The position numbers and the translations under genes are program-made. The notes under the pieces were generated by a model. It did no database searches. It had not been told where the DNA came from and saw only the letters and a list, made by a program, of their open reading frames with translations. Below are positions 43,885 through 55,479 of a DNA stretch of 64,000 bases, one piece after another. This stretch comes from Micrasema longulum (lineage: Eukaryota; Arthropoda; Insecta; Trichoptera; Brachycentridae): assembly GCA_022494885.1 (NCBI GenBank), contig JAGVSM010003417.1, forward strand, positions 372,001 to 436,000, in the 5' to 3' direction. Positions within the stretch are counted from its first letter, which is position 1. Every line of letters starts with the position of its first letter.

Positions 43885-44620
43885 AAAATTATAATGCTGT
43901 CGAATTGCCGAATTGAATATGAAACAAATGTATGTTATCCAGATGCTAACTCTGAATTGCTTGATAAGTTAGAACGATTGCAGAATATTTGTATTCTTAT
44001 ATCTTTAATCTTCGCAAATTTGACCACACCACCGAGTATCGCACGCAACTACACTGGCTCAGTATCAGGCATAGAAGAAACATTCACATTCTATCACTTC
44101 TTCACAATATTTTAAATAATCCCACTTCGCCTGTTTATCTGAGAGAGCTCATCCAACCTCTTTCACAACACGGACAATCTCTTCGTTCTAGTAACGAAAA
44201 AACCCTTTTAATACCCTGTCATCGCTCCAATTGTCTTGCCTGCTCTTTCACAGTAGTAGCCGCTCGATTGTGGAATAATCTACCCACTAATGTTAGAGAC
44301 GCCCCTTCATTATTTACATTTAAGTCAAGATTGAAATGTCACTATCTAAATATTTGAATGGTTCCTTTATCCTTCTTCTTTCCTTCCCATCCTCTCTTCC
44401 TAGTATAGTGTTTATTTTTATTTTTATAGATATATTTATTTTTGTTAATCTTTGCTTTTAATTTTTGTATAAAATTGTAAGTTTCAATATGTCCATGTAT
44501 TTATAATTTTCTCAAACTGAACGGTTAGGGTAGGTATGAAGAAATGAAGAAATATGCCCGCCCTTATATGTATATTTATTGTAAATGTATATAAAGTGTC
44601 AAATAAATATAAATAAATAA
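43885..44620 (+). mobile_element. non-LTR retrotransposon ORF2 C-terminus, one frameshift
   Basis: NSELLDKLERLQNIC in one frame continues, after a shift near 43990, as YIFNLRKFDHTTEYRTQLHW and LSIRHRRNIHIL, then SFTVVAARLWNNLPTNVRD and FKSRLKCHYLNI-stop (44357). A 3-prime UTR with GCCCGCC ends in AATAAATATAAATAAATAAA. Related to 5625 and 7318. Confidence 0.85.
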
Positions 44621-44633
44621 AGAAAATAAAAAT

Positions 44634-45195
44634 ATGAGAAGATTACGAAATGTAATAGATATAAAAAGTTGTATTCTTATATATAAAACAATAATATTTC
44701 CACACATAAATAACTGTTCTTCCATTTTTTTTTTATGTAATGAAAGAAAAAATAAAAATATACAAATTCTTCAAAATAAGGCGATGAGGATTATACTCAA
44801 AAGAAATATCTATTCTAATGTTGAAAGAATGCGTAAAGAAATTGGCTTGCTCACAGTACAGCAAAAAATTAAATACAATGTGGCAATTTTTAAACATAAA
44901 ATAATTAAGGGGATAAATAAAATAAAAACAATAATAAAATTTAACCAACAATGTCGTACATATAAAACAAGGGGTAAAAAAAGATAAGATTGCCAATGAA
45001 GAGAAAAACCGAATCTCAAAACTCATTGAACAAGGGATTGAAGCTATACAATGAGTTACCTGAAGAGATAAAGGAAATATAAAAAAATCGAAATATTCAA
45101 AATTAATTTTTAAAAATGTTATTGAGAAATTTTGATAAAAAAAAGTATTATTATGTTGTTATTAACTAACTTAATAAAGCATAAATAAATAAAAT
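44634..45195 (+). mobile_element. second LINE type, ORF2 C-terminus
   Basis: The frame starts RRLRNVIDIKSCILIYKTII and FPHINNCSSI, then NIQILQNKAMRIILKRNIYS and IGLLTVQQKIKYNVAIF. YK-x-(I/L)-(I/L/F)-PH-(I/L)-x-YC/NC-x-S and LQNKAMR-x-I are conserved ORF2 motifs. After a frameshift the sequence ends with AATAAATAAAATAAATAAA. It abuts the preceding LINE tail. Confidence 0.75.
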
Positions 45196-45494
45196 AAATA
45201 AATAAAATATGAATATCACCCAAAAACGATACATACTAAAAATGACAGTTAAAACCTACGCACCTAAAGTCTGTTCATGATTACAAGAATTTTCAAATAA
45301 ACAAACCAGCCGCGTGATCCCCGACGGAGAATAGCTTATTATTATAATATTTCACACATATCATGTTAATTTAAAAGGCACGATAAAATTATAGTGGACT
45401 GACATTTATTAGATTCGTTAAATTTGATAATACTTAAAAATTGTTTTTTTTTTATAAAACTCCATAGTAAATAAAAACGCCTTGGTTAATATTT

Positions 45495-45650
45495 TATAAA
45501 AAAAAGAAATATTAGCGTTCTTATGATAAACCCAAATATTTAATTTTTGGTGACCATTTTCAATGAGTTATAAACTCACTATTAGAAAATGGAAATCAAG
45601 TTGTAATCCGTGAGTCCGCAACACTAGCCACAAGACCACAACCCGATTAA
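45495..45650 (-). mobile_element. tRNA-headed SINE, family 2
   Basis: The minus strand has GGTTGTGGTCTTGTGGCTAG and a body from CTTGATTTCCATTTTCTAAT to ATATTTGGGTTTATCATAAG. The B-box side is deleted. Confidence 0.7.
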
Positions 45651-45714
45651 AATGATATGGTAAAACTTAACGAAAGAGGTTTTGATGATAACTTTATCAA
45701 AATCATTATATCAA

Positions 45715-45805
45715 TTTAGCGAGTACTCTCAGGTAAAAATCCTGCAAAAGGAAATCGACTGGAGATTAGTCGGTCTCATGGCGTATTGGTTATTGCATTT
45801 GCCAG
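45715..45805 (+). repeat. SINE family 3, module plus tRNA-like start
   Basis: GCGAGTACTCTCAGGTAAAA, AAATCGACTGGAGATTAGTC, then GGTCTCATGGCGTATTGGTT (A-box side). Confidence 0.4.
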
Positions 45806-46084
45806 GCATTAAAAAAGTAAATAATTGTAAAACAATAAATATCGATCCATCGTATTGTATTTTATAATGCCACGTAGATTTTTTCCGTGGCGTGAAATGG
45901 GCTAATCATGCCATATCACGCAATGGGCTCGTGGTTTGCACGTGCATAGCGGTTCAGTCTCCGTGAATGTAAAGTATTTACACAATATGTTCATATACTA
46001 CTGAATTTCTCAAATTGAAGGGGTTGGATACCCAGGAAGAAATTACCTTAAGGCAATATGCTCGCTTTTATGCACATGTATCTG

Positions 46085-46805
46085 TATAAGAATATTTATT
46101 TATATATACGCCCAATGGGCATTTTAAGGACATAAAAAAAATAGAAAAACACAATGGTATATAATAGACTTGGTGGGGGTGGAAGCGGGAGAGAGGTGTT
46201 TATAAAAGAGTTTTATTCAGTGATCGTATGAAAGAAGAGAACTTGTTGTCAAAGAAATCAAGACTGGTGAGTTTGTTGGCAGACCTAAGAATTCTGAGCA
46301 TAGTGGAATGAAAACCATAGTTAGTTCTATGGTTATCGGTATGAAAAAGTATGTTTTGTCTGAGGTTTCTAGTTGCGATATTTAATTTTATTGAGCTCAG
46401 TAGTTCAGGCGCATCAAAGAGTGAGTTGAGAATTTTAAAAAGGACTAGATAGTAGGATTTATTTCGACGGTCGTGAAGTGAAGATATATTTAGGCTAGTT
46501 TCTAACTCATTATACGTATATTGATCTCTGGATAAGCCAAACCTCCAGACTATCCTTCTCAAAAATCAATGTTGAACTGATTCCATATTCTTGATGTGAA
46601 CATCATAATATGGAGACCGGATAACATAGGAATACTCTAGGTGCGGGTGAACTAGGGGAACTGAAGAGAGTTTTAAGGGTATTGATATTTTTGAAGTCTG
46701 TTGTGCTTCTGTTAATAAATCCAAGGAGTTTCAAGGATTTATTGATAACATGTTCAATATGAATTGTAAAAGAAAGTTTAGTGTCAAATATAATACCCAA
46801 CTTAC
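46085..46805 (-). mobile_element. non-LTR retrotransposon ORF2 C-terminus and 3-prime UTR
   Basis: The minus frames read MGIIFDTKLSFTIHIEHVIN, then KSLKLLGFINRSTTDF, and after a frameshift near 46600 MRRIVWRFGLSRDQYTYNEL, then LNIATRNLRQNILFHTD and LNKTLL-stop. (I/V)FDxKLxFxxHI...K-x-LGFI-x-R is the ORF2 thumb region. Same family as 19195-19705. The UTR has CGCCCAATGGGCATTTTAAG. Confidence 0.85.
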
Positions 46806-46934
46806 ATAGTGTTAAGTAAATATAAATAAATTCTTAGATAGCCCCATACTCCTGGGATGAAAGTGTCTTTGTGATCATAATATTACATTATTAAATAAAA
46901 CCATTAGAAATCTGTGTTTTTTTTTTGTAAATTG

Positions 46935-47130
46935 TTTCAAAGACCGTTCCCAGTATCCGTTGCAAGTGACAAGATGGCTGAAGACCGGATCGGATTTCCG
47001 GTTTGGGAGATCGCCCCGAGGAGGAAGTTGACAGGAAGTACAGGGACATTTCTCGACACGGCGCCAAAAGTCAAAAGCAAAGTTTGAAAAGGGAGTGAGA
47101 GATAATTAGGGGAAATTCGCGGGGGTAGAA
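46935..47130. promoter_or_regulatory. GC-rich island with Ets-like and YY1-like sites
   Basis: Contains AAGATGGCTG, ACCGGATC, ATTTCCGGTT, AGGAAGTTG and CAGGAAGTAC within about 75 bp, then GGCGCC. These are Ets (GGAA) and YY1/Pho (AAGATGGC) cores. Sequence appears unique in the window. No exon or ORF supports a gene here. Confidence 0.3.
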
Positions 47131-47394
47131 ATGACTTGTTTATCAGTAAATTTACGCGGTAACAAACAGGATAATATTTTGGTAAAATGGGTGAACATTA
47201 CACCGATTATTTTGAGCAGTGTTAACTTACTTCGCGCGTAAGAAAATAAACTCTTTTTGTTTAAGCAAGTGCGTTTCTTAGTTTTAGAAAAACAGCATAA
47301 TCAAGAAATGATAGATAATTTATGAGAACTTTACTATAAAAATAGATACGTGCAATATTACCCAGACCTTGGGTAATATGGCATTATAATGGTA

Positions 47395-48320
47395 ATACAA
47401 CACATACAAATAATATCATACCTATGCTGTGTTTGGGGTTTTGCAACTAAGAGCAAAATTTCTGAGGTGCAGATTATTCAGAATAGAGCGATCAGAAATG
47501 TGTTTCACCTACCGTATGATACTCATGTAAGGGACATTTATTTTGAAACAAAAATCATGCTTTAAAAGGCAGCTAAAGCATGCTTTCCTATTTCGAGATA
47601 ACTGACACTATCATTAATACTACTCTCGACTCAATGCACAGTAACATAAAGCCAGCTTTCATTGGAGACATCCATCGGTAGGTACAGTACTCGATCAAAA
47701 AACAATATTTATATTGGATCTGTGAAGTCTACGAAGTTTGGTACTAGATCTTTACAATACATAGGTTTCAAGGAATTTGATAAATTGCCACAAAAATTTA
47801 AAGTACCTATTTCAAAATATAGAAACAGGTCGTGCGAATTAAAGAATTATTTTTTCCAGAAGTACTTTGAATAAAAATTGTTAGTTTATCCAGAGAATGC
47901 GCATCTTGAAAATATATCTTTTAATATTTTACCGTTTTTGCTTGTATATGTAATTTTTAATACTATTTAAATGTTATTTGTGTTTTTTTTAATACTTTTT
48001 TTGGCTTGTATACATAATTTTAATACGTTTTTGATTTAAAAAAATTAACCTGTATTGGGTGTGCGCATATTTTGTTAATTAAAAAAAATGATTTTATTTT
48101 GTACTAGTTCAGTATGTATATATACATCCATGTAATTTTTAAACTTTTCAATTTTCTTTCCCAGATTGAATAATGTAAACATTATTTTGAATTTATTTCC
48201 ATGCCTAGTATTCTGTTTATTTTGTTATTTTCAAGTATTTTTCATACCCTTTTTACCTTGTAGTATATCATAATTTTAATTTTTCTGCTTTTGTAAATAA
48301 TATTATAGTTTTAAATTTAA
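47395..48320 (+). mobile_element. non-LTR retrotransposon ORF2 C-terminus, broken
   Basis: CVWGFATKSKISEVQIIQNR, AIRNVFHLPYDTHVRDIYFE, then after frameshifts METSIGRYSTRSKNNIYI, TKFGTRSLQYIGFKEFDKLP and LKNYFFQKYFE-stop (47874). Same ORF2 tail type as 44634. The T-rich UTR continues to about 48320. Confidence 0.75.
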
Positions 48321-48834
48321 AAACGAAAGATAGAATCTCCTTAACAGATATCCACACTGTAGTTAAAAGTAGTTATCACGCGCCATTGTTCTTGAACTTT
48401 GCAACAATGATGATTGGACTCATAAAGGCAATAAACCAAAATCAGTTATCCAACATCCCATTTCCAAGACAAACAAAAACGTTTTTTTTTTCCGAGTACC
48501 TTAGCCTTGTACACGACACGTAAAGCTACTAAATACAGGGGTCCAAATATATATAAAAATAAATAAATAAAAAATATAAATAAATACGAACTAATACCAC
48601 CTTCGGACAAAGGGATTTGAAGTATTATGCAATTAAAATCTATAATCTACTTTTACTGTCCATTAAAACAATTAGTAACGAGAAAATGTTCTATCAAATC
48701 AACTCTTCCACAGATTTATAGTTTGTGTAATGTTTTTGTTCTTTTATTGTGAGTTTTTCAATATAAATAATATAGGTATACATAAAAACGTAGTGTATAA
48801 AACTGTCTAAACATTTTAAAAATTATTTCTGTAT

Positions 48835-49690
48835 TTATTTATTTATTTATTAACGGACATTGTCCATGTATACAATTTATAAGGTTTAAATATTACAATA
48901 AAAGAATAGTTAAAAACATTTTTTAAAAAAAAGAAAGAAGTATTGACAAACATAAGGGACATCGAGACAAGATCTGGACTATTTATTTAGTGCTCATTTA
49001 AATCGTTGTAAACTTAAACCAAAAAAGTCCAGATCTTGTCTTGAGTTAACAATACGACAAAGGCGGGTCATTGGAGAATTTAGGGCATAGTTTGTTCTAT
49101 GCTGATCGATGAACAGTACTTCATTGTTTCTCAATCTACGAGTCGGAATATTAAATTTTACTTGTCCCAGTAATGATGGAACATCGATTGTGGTCCTGTG
49201 GCTAGTGTCTCGGACTCACGGACCAAAGGTCTGTGGTTCGAATCCCACTCTACCCCAACTTGATTCCATTTTCTAATAGTGAGTTATTTACAACTCGTTG
49301 AAAATGGCCCTCAAAATTAAATATTTGGGTAAATCATAAGAACGCAAATATTTCTTTTTAAAAAAAAAAAAAAAAAAAAATTATACCATTTAGTATGCCG
49401 AACATATATATGGAGTCAATATTAGTTCTACGTTTTTGTAGACTAGAAATATTTAACATTGACTCTATTTCAGCATAAGAATAATTATTTCTCTTTAGTC
49501 CGAGCATCCACGCTATTTTTCGAAGCAAGCGATGTTGGACTGATTCAATGTGATTTATGCGATTGACATAGAATGGAGACCAGACCACTGAGGCATATTC
49601 TAGAAGAGGGCGAACAGTTGAGCAATATGTATATTAAGTCTTCTTTGTATATTCTCACATGTAAACATATTTAAATAAAATTATATTGTA
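48835..49690 (-). mobile_element. non-LTR retrotransposon C-terminus split by a SINE
   Basis: The minus frame reads MVWSPFYVNRINHIESVQHR and LLRKIAWMLGLKRNNYSYAE, then a SINE (49187-49380), then IDVPSLLGQVKFNIPTRRLR, TNYALNSPMTRLCRI and FGLSLQRFK-stop. Removing the SINE restores one continuous ORF2 tail order. The 3-prime UTR has ACGGACATTGTCCATGT and an AAATAAATAAATAAATA tail at 48837-48852. Confidence 0.85.
49187..49380 (+). mobile_element. tRNA-headed SINE, family 2, inserted in a LINE
   Basis: TTGTGGTCCTGTGGCTAGTG, perfect B box GTGGTTCGAATCCCAC, full body to ATATTTGGGTAAATCATAAG and a 20-bp poly(A). The best-preserved copy of the family. Confidence 0.9.
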
Positions 49691-50190
49691 AAGTGTCCTC
49701 GGCACGGGTAACCTCGATGTGGTCACATTATTTTTATTATTAATCATTGTTTCAATAAACACATAATTGAGGAAAAAAATAATAAATGAAATGAATAAAC
49801 CAGGGTAATTATAGCATCTACAAAATTAAGTAGTGAAAGCTAATTTCAAAGTTTTAAATTTTTGAATCATAAACATACAAATAAATAGTAATAAAAAAGT
49901 AAGTTCCGTAACAAAATAATGAGAAATATTTTTTTAAAAATAATTATTATAATAATTTCAGAGAAATATTACATACTACGAATACCGATAAAAATATGTA
50001 AACGGATTAAAAAAAATATTTTTATTTTCAAAATCAATATGGATATTGTGGAAAAATGTTCTCATTCATAATTTTAAAAATAAAATTGGGAAAAAAGCAC
50101 GTCTTCATTGGAACGCACTATGATTGATTGTGACATTCGTGATTTCAAGATTCATGTTCTTTACAATGTTTGGCATTTTTCCATACTATT
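49690..50190. other. intronic, unassigned
   Basis: Starts with CGAGGACAC/GTGACC phrases shared with the LINE UTR at 16300 and 61150 (opposite orientation), then AT-rich sequence with nothing recognised. Confidence 0.4.
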
Positions 50191-50475
50191 TGTTGGTTTT
50201 ACCAGACCAGTTGGTTTTATTGCAATATTTTGAGTTTACCCAAATGTTTGTAGACAAAATACTAAATTCCACCCCCTAGGGAGTCATTTAGATTAACAAA
50301 TTACAAAAAAGATTGAGAACATTTTAGAGAAGGAAACATGGAAATCTAGGCATTTACAGGGCTTATGACCTGTCAAAGCTGGTTTAAGTGGCCACTTTAC
50401 ACACTGTGTAACATTCACCATTTTGCCTATGCTTGAAAATCCATATTTATTTAATTCTTCCATCTGTTAAATTAG
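50190..50475 (+). repeat. element A, forward copy
   Basis: CAATATTTTGAGTTTACCCA ... CCCCCTAGGGAGTC ... CTTATGACCTGTCA ... GTGGCCACTTTACACACTGT ... TTCTTCCATCTGTT. Confidence 0.7.
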
Positions 50476-51174
50476 GAGTTACTGTTATTCACCTCGTAAT
50501 AAAAGACGTGAAATTTGGTTTCGGCATAAAGATAACTCAATTTCATCATATTTAGAAATACCGTAGTTAAACTCTCGCATAATTTATTGAAAAATGAATT
50601 AAGACTCATTCTTTCTGGCTGCGATACGCTCCAACTTGCTATTTAATGATGCTTACGCTTACACACACCTGAACACTTACTTAAACACAAATGCAAAAAA
50701 ACACACCTCTACACTTACTCTCATACAAATACACCTTTTTGTTGTACCGCAATTTAATATGTGTGATTTTTATTTGGAAGCTTTGCCGGTCTGTCTTTAA
50801 ACCGTTTCTTTTTTTTGTTATCATATCATTGTCAAATGTTGGTTTTTGTAAAATAAATAAATAGAGATTAAATGCATTAGTGCATCAAAGCGATTTCTAA
50901 AAAGTTTTCAATAACAACAGCGGATTGAGTTCTGCCAAAAGCATCGAACTATCCCGCCGGCCATTAGGGGTTGGTTGATTAATTTATTCTGCTATAATTA
51001 TATTCTGAAACTTGCGGAGTTTGTTAGTACACCACCGCCCATTAGGGTGCCCTAAGAAAACATCCCCGCCCTCTTATATTGATACTCTAAGGTACAGTTG
51101 GACAATAACATTACCAGGATAGTATGGTTTGGGACAAAGTTGAAGACATTTTTAAGAAAATACTGTGGAGGTTT

Positions 51175-51970
51175 TCTAATTCTTCTTTTTCTTCTTCTGC
51201 AGCCTTATTCTCTCCACTGCTGGATAAAGGCCTCTTCCAAACGTCTCCATTTCTTCCTATCACCCGCTTTCATCATCCACGTTTTACCGGCAATAGAAGC
51301 AATGTCGTCGACCTATCTTTTTTGTGGCCTTCCGATTCTTCTTTCGTTTGCCCACGGTCTCCACTTTATTATTCTGGGTGTCCACCTGCCGTCATTTTGT
51401 CGCGCCAAGTGTCCTGCCCACTGCCATTTCAGTTTCGCTGCACGATCCATGATATCCACGACTCCGGTTCAGCGCCTTATTTCTTTATTTCTTATTCTGT
51501 CTCATAGACATACACCGAGAATCTGTCTTTTCATGAATCGTTGCGTGCATTTTAATTTCTGGCTACTTTTTTGTGTTATGGAGATGGTTTCTAGTCCGTA
51601 TGTTGTCACAGGCAATATGTACGATTCACATACTTCTCTTTTCAAGCATATAGGGACGTGTTTATTTTCAAAAATATATTTAAGTTTGCCGAAAGCCCCA
51701 ACTTAGCCCTATTCTTCTTGGTAACTCCACTATCTGGTTATCTTTACCTAGTTTGACTTTGTGTCAGATAAATGTATTCATCAAGCACTTCGATTTTATT
51801 ATCGTCAACGAAAATGTCTCGTCCTGTTGAACTTTTGTTTTATGAATATTCATTTCCAAACCAATCCTTTTTAAAGCCTCATGTAGTTCCATAATCATTT
51901 CGCCTAGTTCATCCATGTCTTAACTTATGACTAATATATTATCTGCGAATCTGAGGTGACTTAAGTAATT
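51175..51970 (-). mobile_element. endonuclease-RT type LINE, RT active site to C-terminus
   Basis: The minus strand gives RFADNILVIS at about 51945-51915, where the active-site FADD has become FADN. It continues EMIMELHEALKRIGLEMNIH (thumb), YILPVTTYGLETI, KLKWQWAGHLARQNDGRW, IKWRPWANERRIGRPQKR and MMKAGDRKKWRRLEEAFI with QQWRE. Several stops interrupt it. Same family as 10490-10850. A long plus-strand open frame here is only its antisense. Confidence 0.85.
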
Positions 51971-52419
51971 ACCAATTCAAAATTAATGTAATTATTATTT
52001 TTCTCCCTCGTGCATCCTACATGTATAACTGACAGGATTAAGAAAAGGTCACTGAGATGCTTTGGTCTCGTAGAACAAATAAATGAACAAAAATAGGTAA
52101 CCGATATATCGCTTGTGAAAAGTCTTCGAACAAAAAGTTTGAAATGGAAAAATGAAGATTTCTGGGAGCGAAAAAATGTTAGAAAAATGTACACAATATA
52201 AAATAATCAACTGCTTACTACCACCTTCAATTCGTAACTTAAATAAAAAAACTGTCTTGACAAACAAATTCTAACCCTTTTCAGGTAGGCGATAACGAAT
52301 TTCTTACTACTCATGAATTCCTGGAAAGGAAATAGGAATTTGAAATATTCAATTTCGCGTTAAGATTAGCGTATCGTGTCATAGAGTATGTGTGCGTAAT
52401 CTATACATAAATTTAAGTC

Positions 52420-52515
52420 TGGTTGTGGTCCCGTGGCTAGTTTCTCGGACTCACGTATCAAAGGTCCGTGGTTCAAATCCCACTCTACTCTTACTTAATT
52501 CCCATTTCGAATTTT
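52420..52515 (+). mobile_element. SINE family 2, head only
   Basis: GGTTGTGGTCCCGTGGCTAG, B box GTGGTTCAAATCCCAC, then TTACTTAATTCCCATTTC. Confidence 0.7.
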
Positions 52516-52544
52516 CTTCCCCTGTCTGGGCCATGATGGGAAGA

Positions 52545-53400
52545 TAAAGACGTCATAACTTCACCTTGACGGTATAGTTAAAGATAAATTCCCTCTAGCG
52601 ATTATAAAGATATACTACCGACCCCCCAACTTCAAATTTTGGGTGGGTACATCGATGTTAATCAAGGGGAAGCGTACGTCACGGTACACATATCTGCGCT
52701 CTAAAATGAAATAGCTTCAGTATGACGTCAGAGTTGAAGATAAAAGTCTCCCGACCTACTACAAAGATATAGTACCGATACCCCCCACCATAAAGTTTTG
52801 ATGTAAGTATTTTATAGCGACGGGTCTAGAACCCCTCGATACGTTTATCTACGCAATTAAAGTGTCAAAAATTTGGTTCTACAAAGCAATTTTTTCTTTA
52901 ATTATGATTTATTAAAATTTTTAATCGTTTTGAGGTTGGCACTTTTTATCTTAAAAGCCTACTAAAAATATGAGAGAAATAAGTAAGTTTTGAAGTCGAA
53001 TTAAATTCCGATATAACTGTCACTTTAATAAAACGAACTTCTAAATGTAAACATAATGTCGTTTGGTTCTGTCCCATTAACAAATAAGAGTCTCTAGGCG
53101 TCAGACACAGATTATATGCGTCAGAAAGTTACCACTCAAAAAATATTTTAGTTATTATATTTTTCCCATCTCTTATACTATATTTTCGAGTGTATGTATC
53201 GAGACATTAAAGAAGCTGGCTTTGTAGTCGATCGGTAGATACATACAGACGATCGTTAAGCGTACCGTCTAGGTGATTTCCAAAAGTCATACAAAATTCA
53301 TGTTCAAGCGAGCATTTTTTGCTTGAATTGGGATTTATTGGAGTTTATAATCGATTTGCAGTGAGCACTTTTTATTACAGAAGCCTATTTAAACTGTAAA
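52545..53400. repeat. diverged tandem duplications, unclassified
   Basis: AAGATATACTACCGACCCCCC at about 52609 and AAGATATAGTACCGATACCCC at about 52784 belong to ~175-bp units. A larger duplication pairs GGTTGGCACTTTTTATCTTA (52933) with GCAGTGAGCACTTTTTATTA (53358). No coding domain recognised. Confidence 0.45.
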
Positions 53401-53694
53401 TGAGAACTATTTTAAATGATCATGACGTAAGAAACGTGGAATTATTGTTGGCGGTCATTCCATTGGCTTGTTTCGATCATATGATGTCGATATGACAAGG
53501 GGGTAGAACATACCGAGGTAAGATACAGATAGTACAGAAGTTAAATATACCGTCTCGATATATGCAGATGAAGCGTTCATAATCGAGGCACTGGTCTTCT
53601 TTTTATAAAATTCATTCGTGCAAAATTCAAAATATGTTTATCAAAAATTTAAAACCATAGACTACTTCTTAATTTCACAGATTATCGCCAAGCG

Positions 53695-54345
53695 TGCATT
53701 TTTCACAATATTTAAACTTAGGCTGATGAATGTCAATAAATCGCCTGTGATGATTTTTTAGAGAAATGAAAGGATGACTAAATGTGAAATCACTGTAAAT
53801 GGGGTTATACTAAAACAGGCAGAGGCATTTGTGTATCTGAAAAGTATGTTTACTAGGGTTGAAATGACTGAGAAAGATATTGAAAGGAGGGTGAGTGCCG
53901 GAAACAGAGTGAGCGGTGCACTTAAATCAACCTTAGCAAATAAATGTTTGTCGCAAGAGGAAAAATTAGCAGATCACAATGGAGTTCTGGTTCCGACCCT
54001 AATAGATGGGAGCGAAGTATGGACTTGGAAAAACAGGGATGAAAGTAGGCTGAAAACTGACAAAATTCGATCTCTCAGGCAAATGTGTGGTAAAACTATG
54101 TACGATAGATGCACACAAGTTGAGATCCGTACATTATGCAAGGCGGAGGTAAATATTATTGAAAAAATCAAAAAAGGAGCTCTGCATTAGTTAGGACAGC
54201 TAAAGAACGGCTAAAAATATTTACAATGCAAATGTTGATGGATGCAGAGATAGAGGAAAACCGAGAAAGAGATATCATGACCAAATCCAACAAATACATA
54301 AAGTTGGACATGTTCAAAGTCAGAATAAGTCGGCGCGCGTGCATG
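53695..54345 (+). mobile_element. RTE-like LINE ORF2 C-terminal part (left half)
   Basis: MNVNKS-like segment, then MTKCEITVNGVILKQAEAFV, VYLKSMFTRVEMTEKDIERR, SAGNRVSGALKSTLANKCL, NGVLVPTLIDGSEVWTW and MCGKTMYDRCTQVEIRTL, stop at 54190, then degraded RGKPRKRYHDQIQQ. It is interrupted at about 54345 by another LINE and resumes at 55379. Confidence 0.85.
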
Positions 54346-55378
54346 AGAACATTTTTTTATTTTTTTTTATTTTTTATTTTTTTTTATTTTTCTTTCTGTT
54401 GACGCCCATGGGGCTTTAACATTATACATACTATATAATAAGAAAAAGTTACACACTAAACATAGTTAACATTTTTTCAAGTATAAAAATTAAATAAAAA
54501 TATTATTAAGATTTAAAAATAAAGTTACATAGTTAACATAATACACTATTAAGACATAATACATACATTATATTATGTTTATAATATAAGGCATATCAGG
54601 ATTCAAATAAAACATAATTATAATTTATTTTTTTAAATTTTTTTACACCGGTAAACTAAACTTTAAAGTGAAGTTATTTAAAATGTTGAAAACTGAAAAG
54701 GGTTTAATAAACTAAAAATATAAAACATAACACGGGCCAAATTTTAAGCATACATAAATACGATCGAGGATTTATTGACTAGACTCAGTCGCGTCGGTCG
54801 CCTGTAGTACTTTGGTCTTGAATATGCTCAATGAGTAACGAAATATATCAACATCGCCATATTCATTACCAAGGCGATGAAGTCTAGCTATAGGTGAATT
54901 TACATAGTAGTTGTGCCCGCTGGACACCTCGACAAACACCGACTTATTTCGTGTGCGACGGGAAGGTATTTTAATATTGACCAGTCGCGTTAAATCAGGG
55001 CTGTCCAGCGCGCCATTTACAATTTTATATAGGTTTATTAAATCGGTTAAGATTCTCCTATTCGAGAGACTAGACAATTTTAAATTATTTGATAGGAAGT
55101 TGTAGTCGATTTGGTCAACGGGAATATTAAGTTTAAAATTTATGAAGCGAAGGAATTTATGTTGGACTTTTTCTAATTTTATGTTATGTATTTTATAGCA
55201 AGGTGACCAAATTATTGAATTATACTCTAAGTTACTCCGAACTATGGCAACATATAAAGATTTAAGCGAATCGATGGAATTAAAATCCTTCACCGTTCTC
55301 AGCAAATATCCGAGACACTTCATTGCCTTGTTAGTAACTGCATCAATGTGTGGAGCAAATGACAACTTGTCATCGAAC
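54346..55378 (-). mobile_element. 5-prime-truncated non-LTR retrotransposon nested in RTE-like LINE
   Basis: A 202-codon uninterrupted frame (54772-55380) starts MFDDKLSFAPHIDAVTNKAM and continues KCLGYLLRTVKDFNSIDSLK, NLEYNSIIWSPCYKIHNIKL and EKVQHKFLRFINFKLNI, then IPSRRTRNKSVFV and FKTKVLQATDATESSQ-stop. It is the C-terminal RT thumb/tail of a LINE; the first Met codon is formed at the insertion junction. 3-prime UTR and poly(T) (poly(A) of the minus strand) reach 54347. GAACAT is present at both edges. The open frame suggests a fairly recent insertion. Confidence 0.9.
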
Positions 55379-55470
55379 ATGTATGAATGTAGAGGAAGCG
55401 AGATCTGTATGAAAAGATAGAGTGATGTGGCGTTCTATTATCTCTACCTACTCTTACGGGGAAACGGCGT
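55379..55470 (+). mobile_element. RTE-like LINE, right half after nested insertion
   Basis: GAATGTAGAGGAAGCGAGAT ... CTCTACCTACTCTTACGGGG then AAACGGCGTGATGGTT matches 30788-30855 of the other copy and continues the left half ending at 54345. Confidence 0.8.
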
Positions 55471-55479
55471 GATGGTTTG

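Noticed and set aside
51098..51706. A 202-codon open frame on the plus strand
   Set aside because: It is the antisense of a LINE ORF2 tail (KLKWQWAGHLARQNDGRW...) on the minus strand; the plus translation has no domain.
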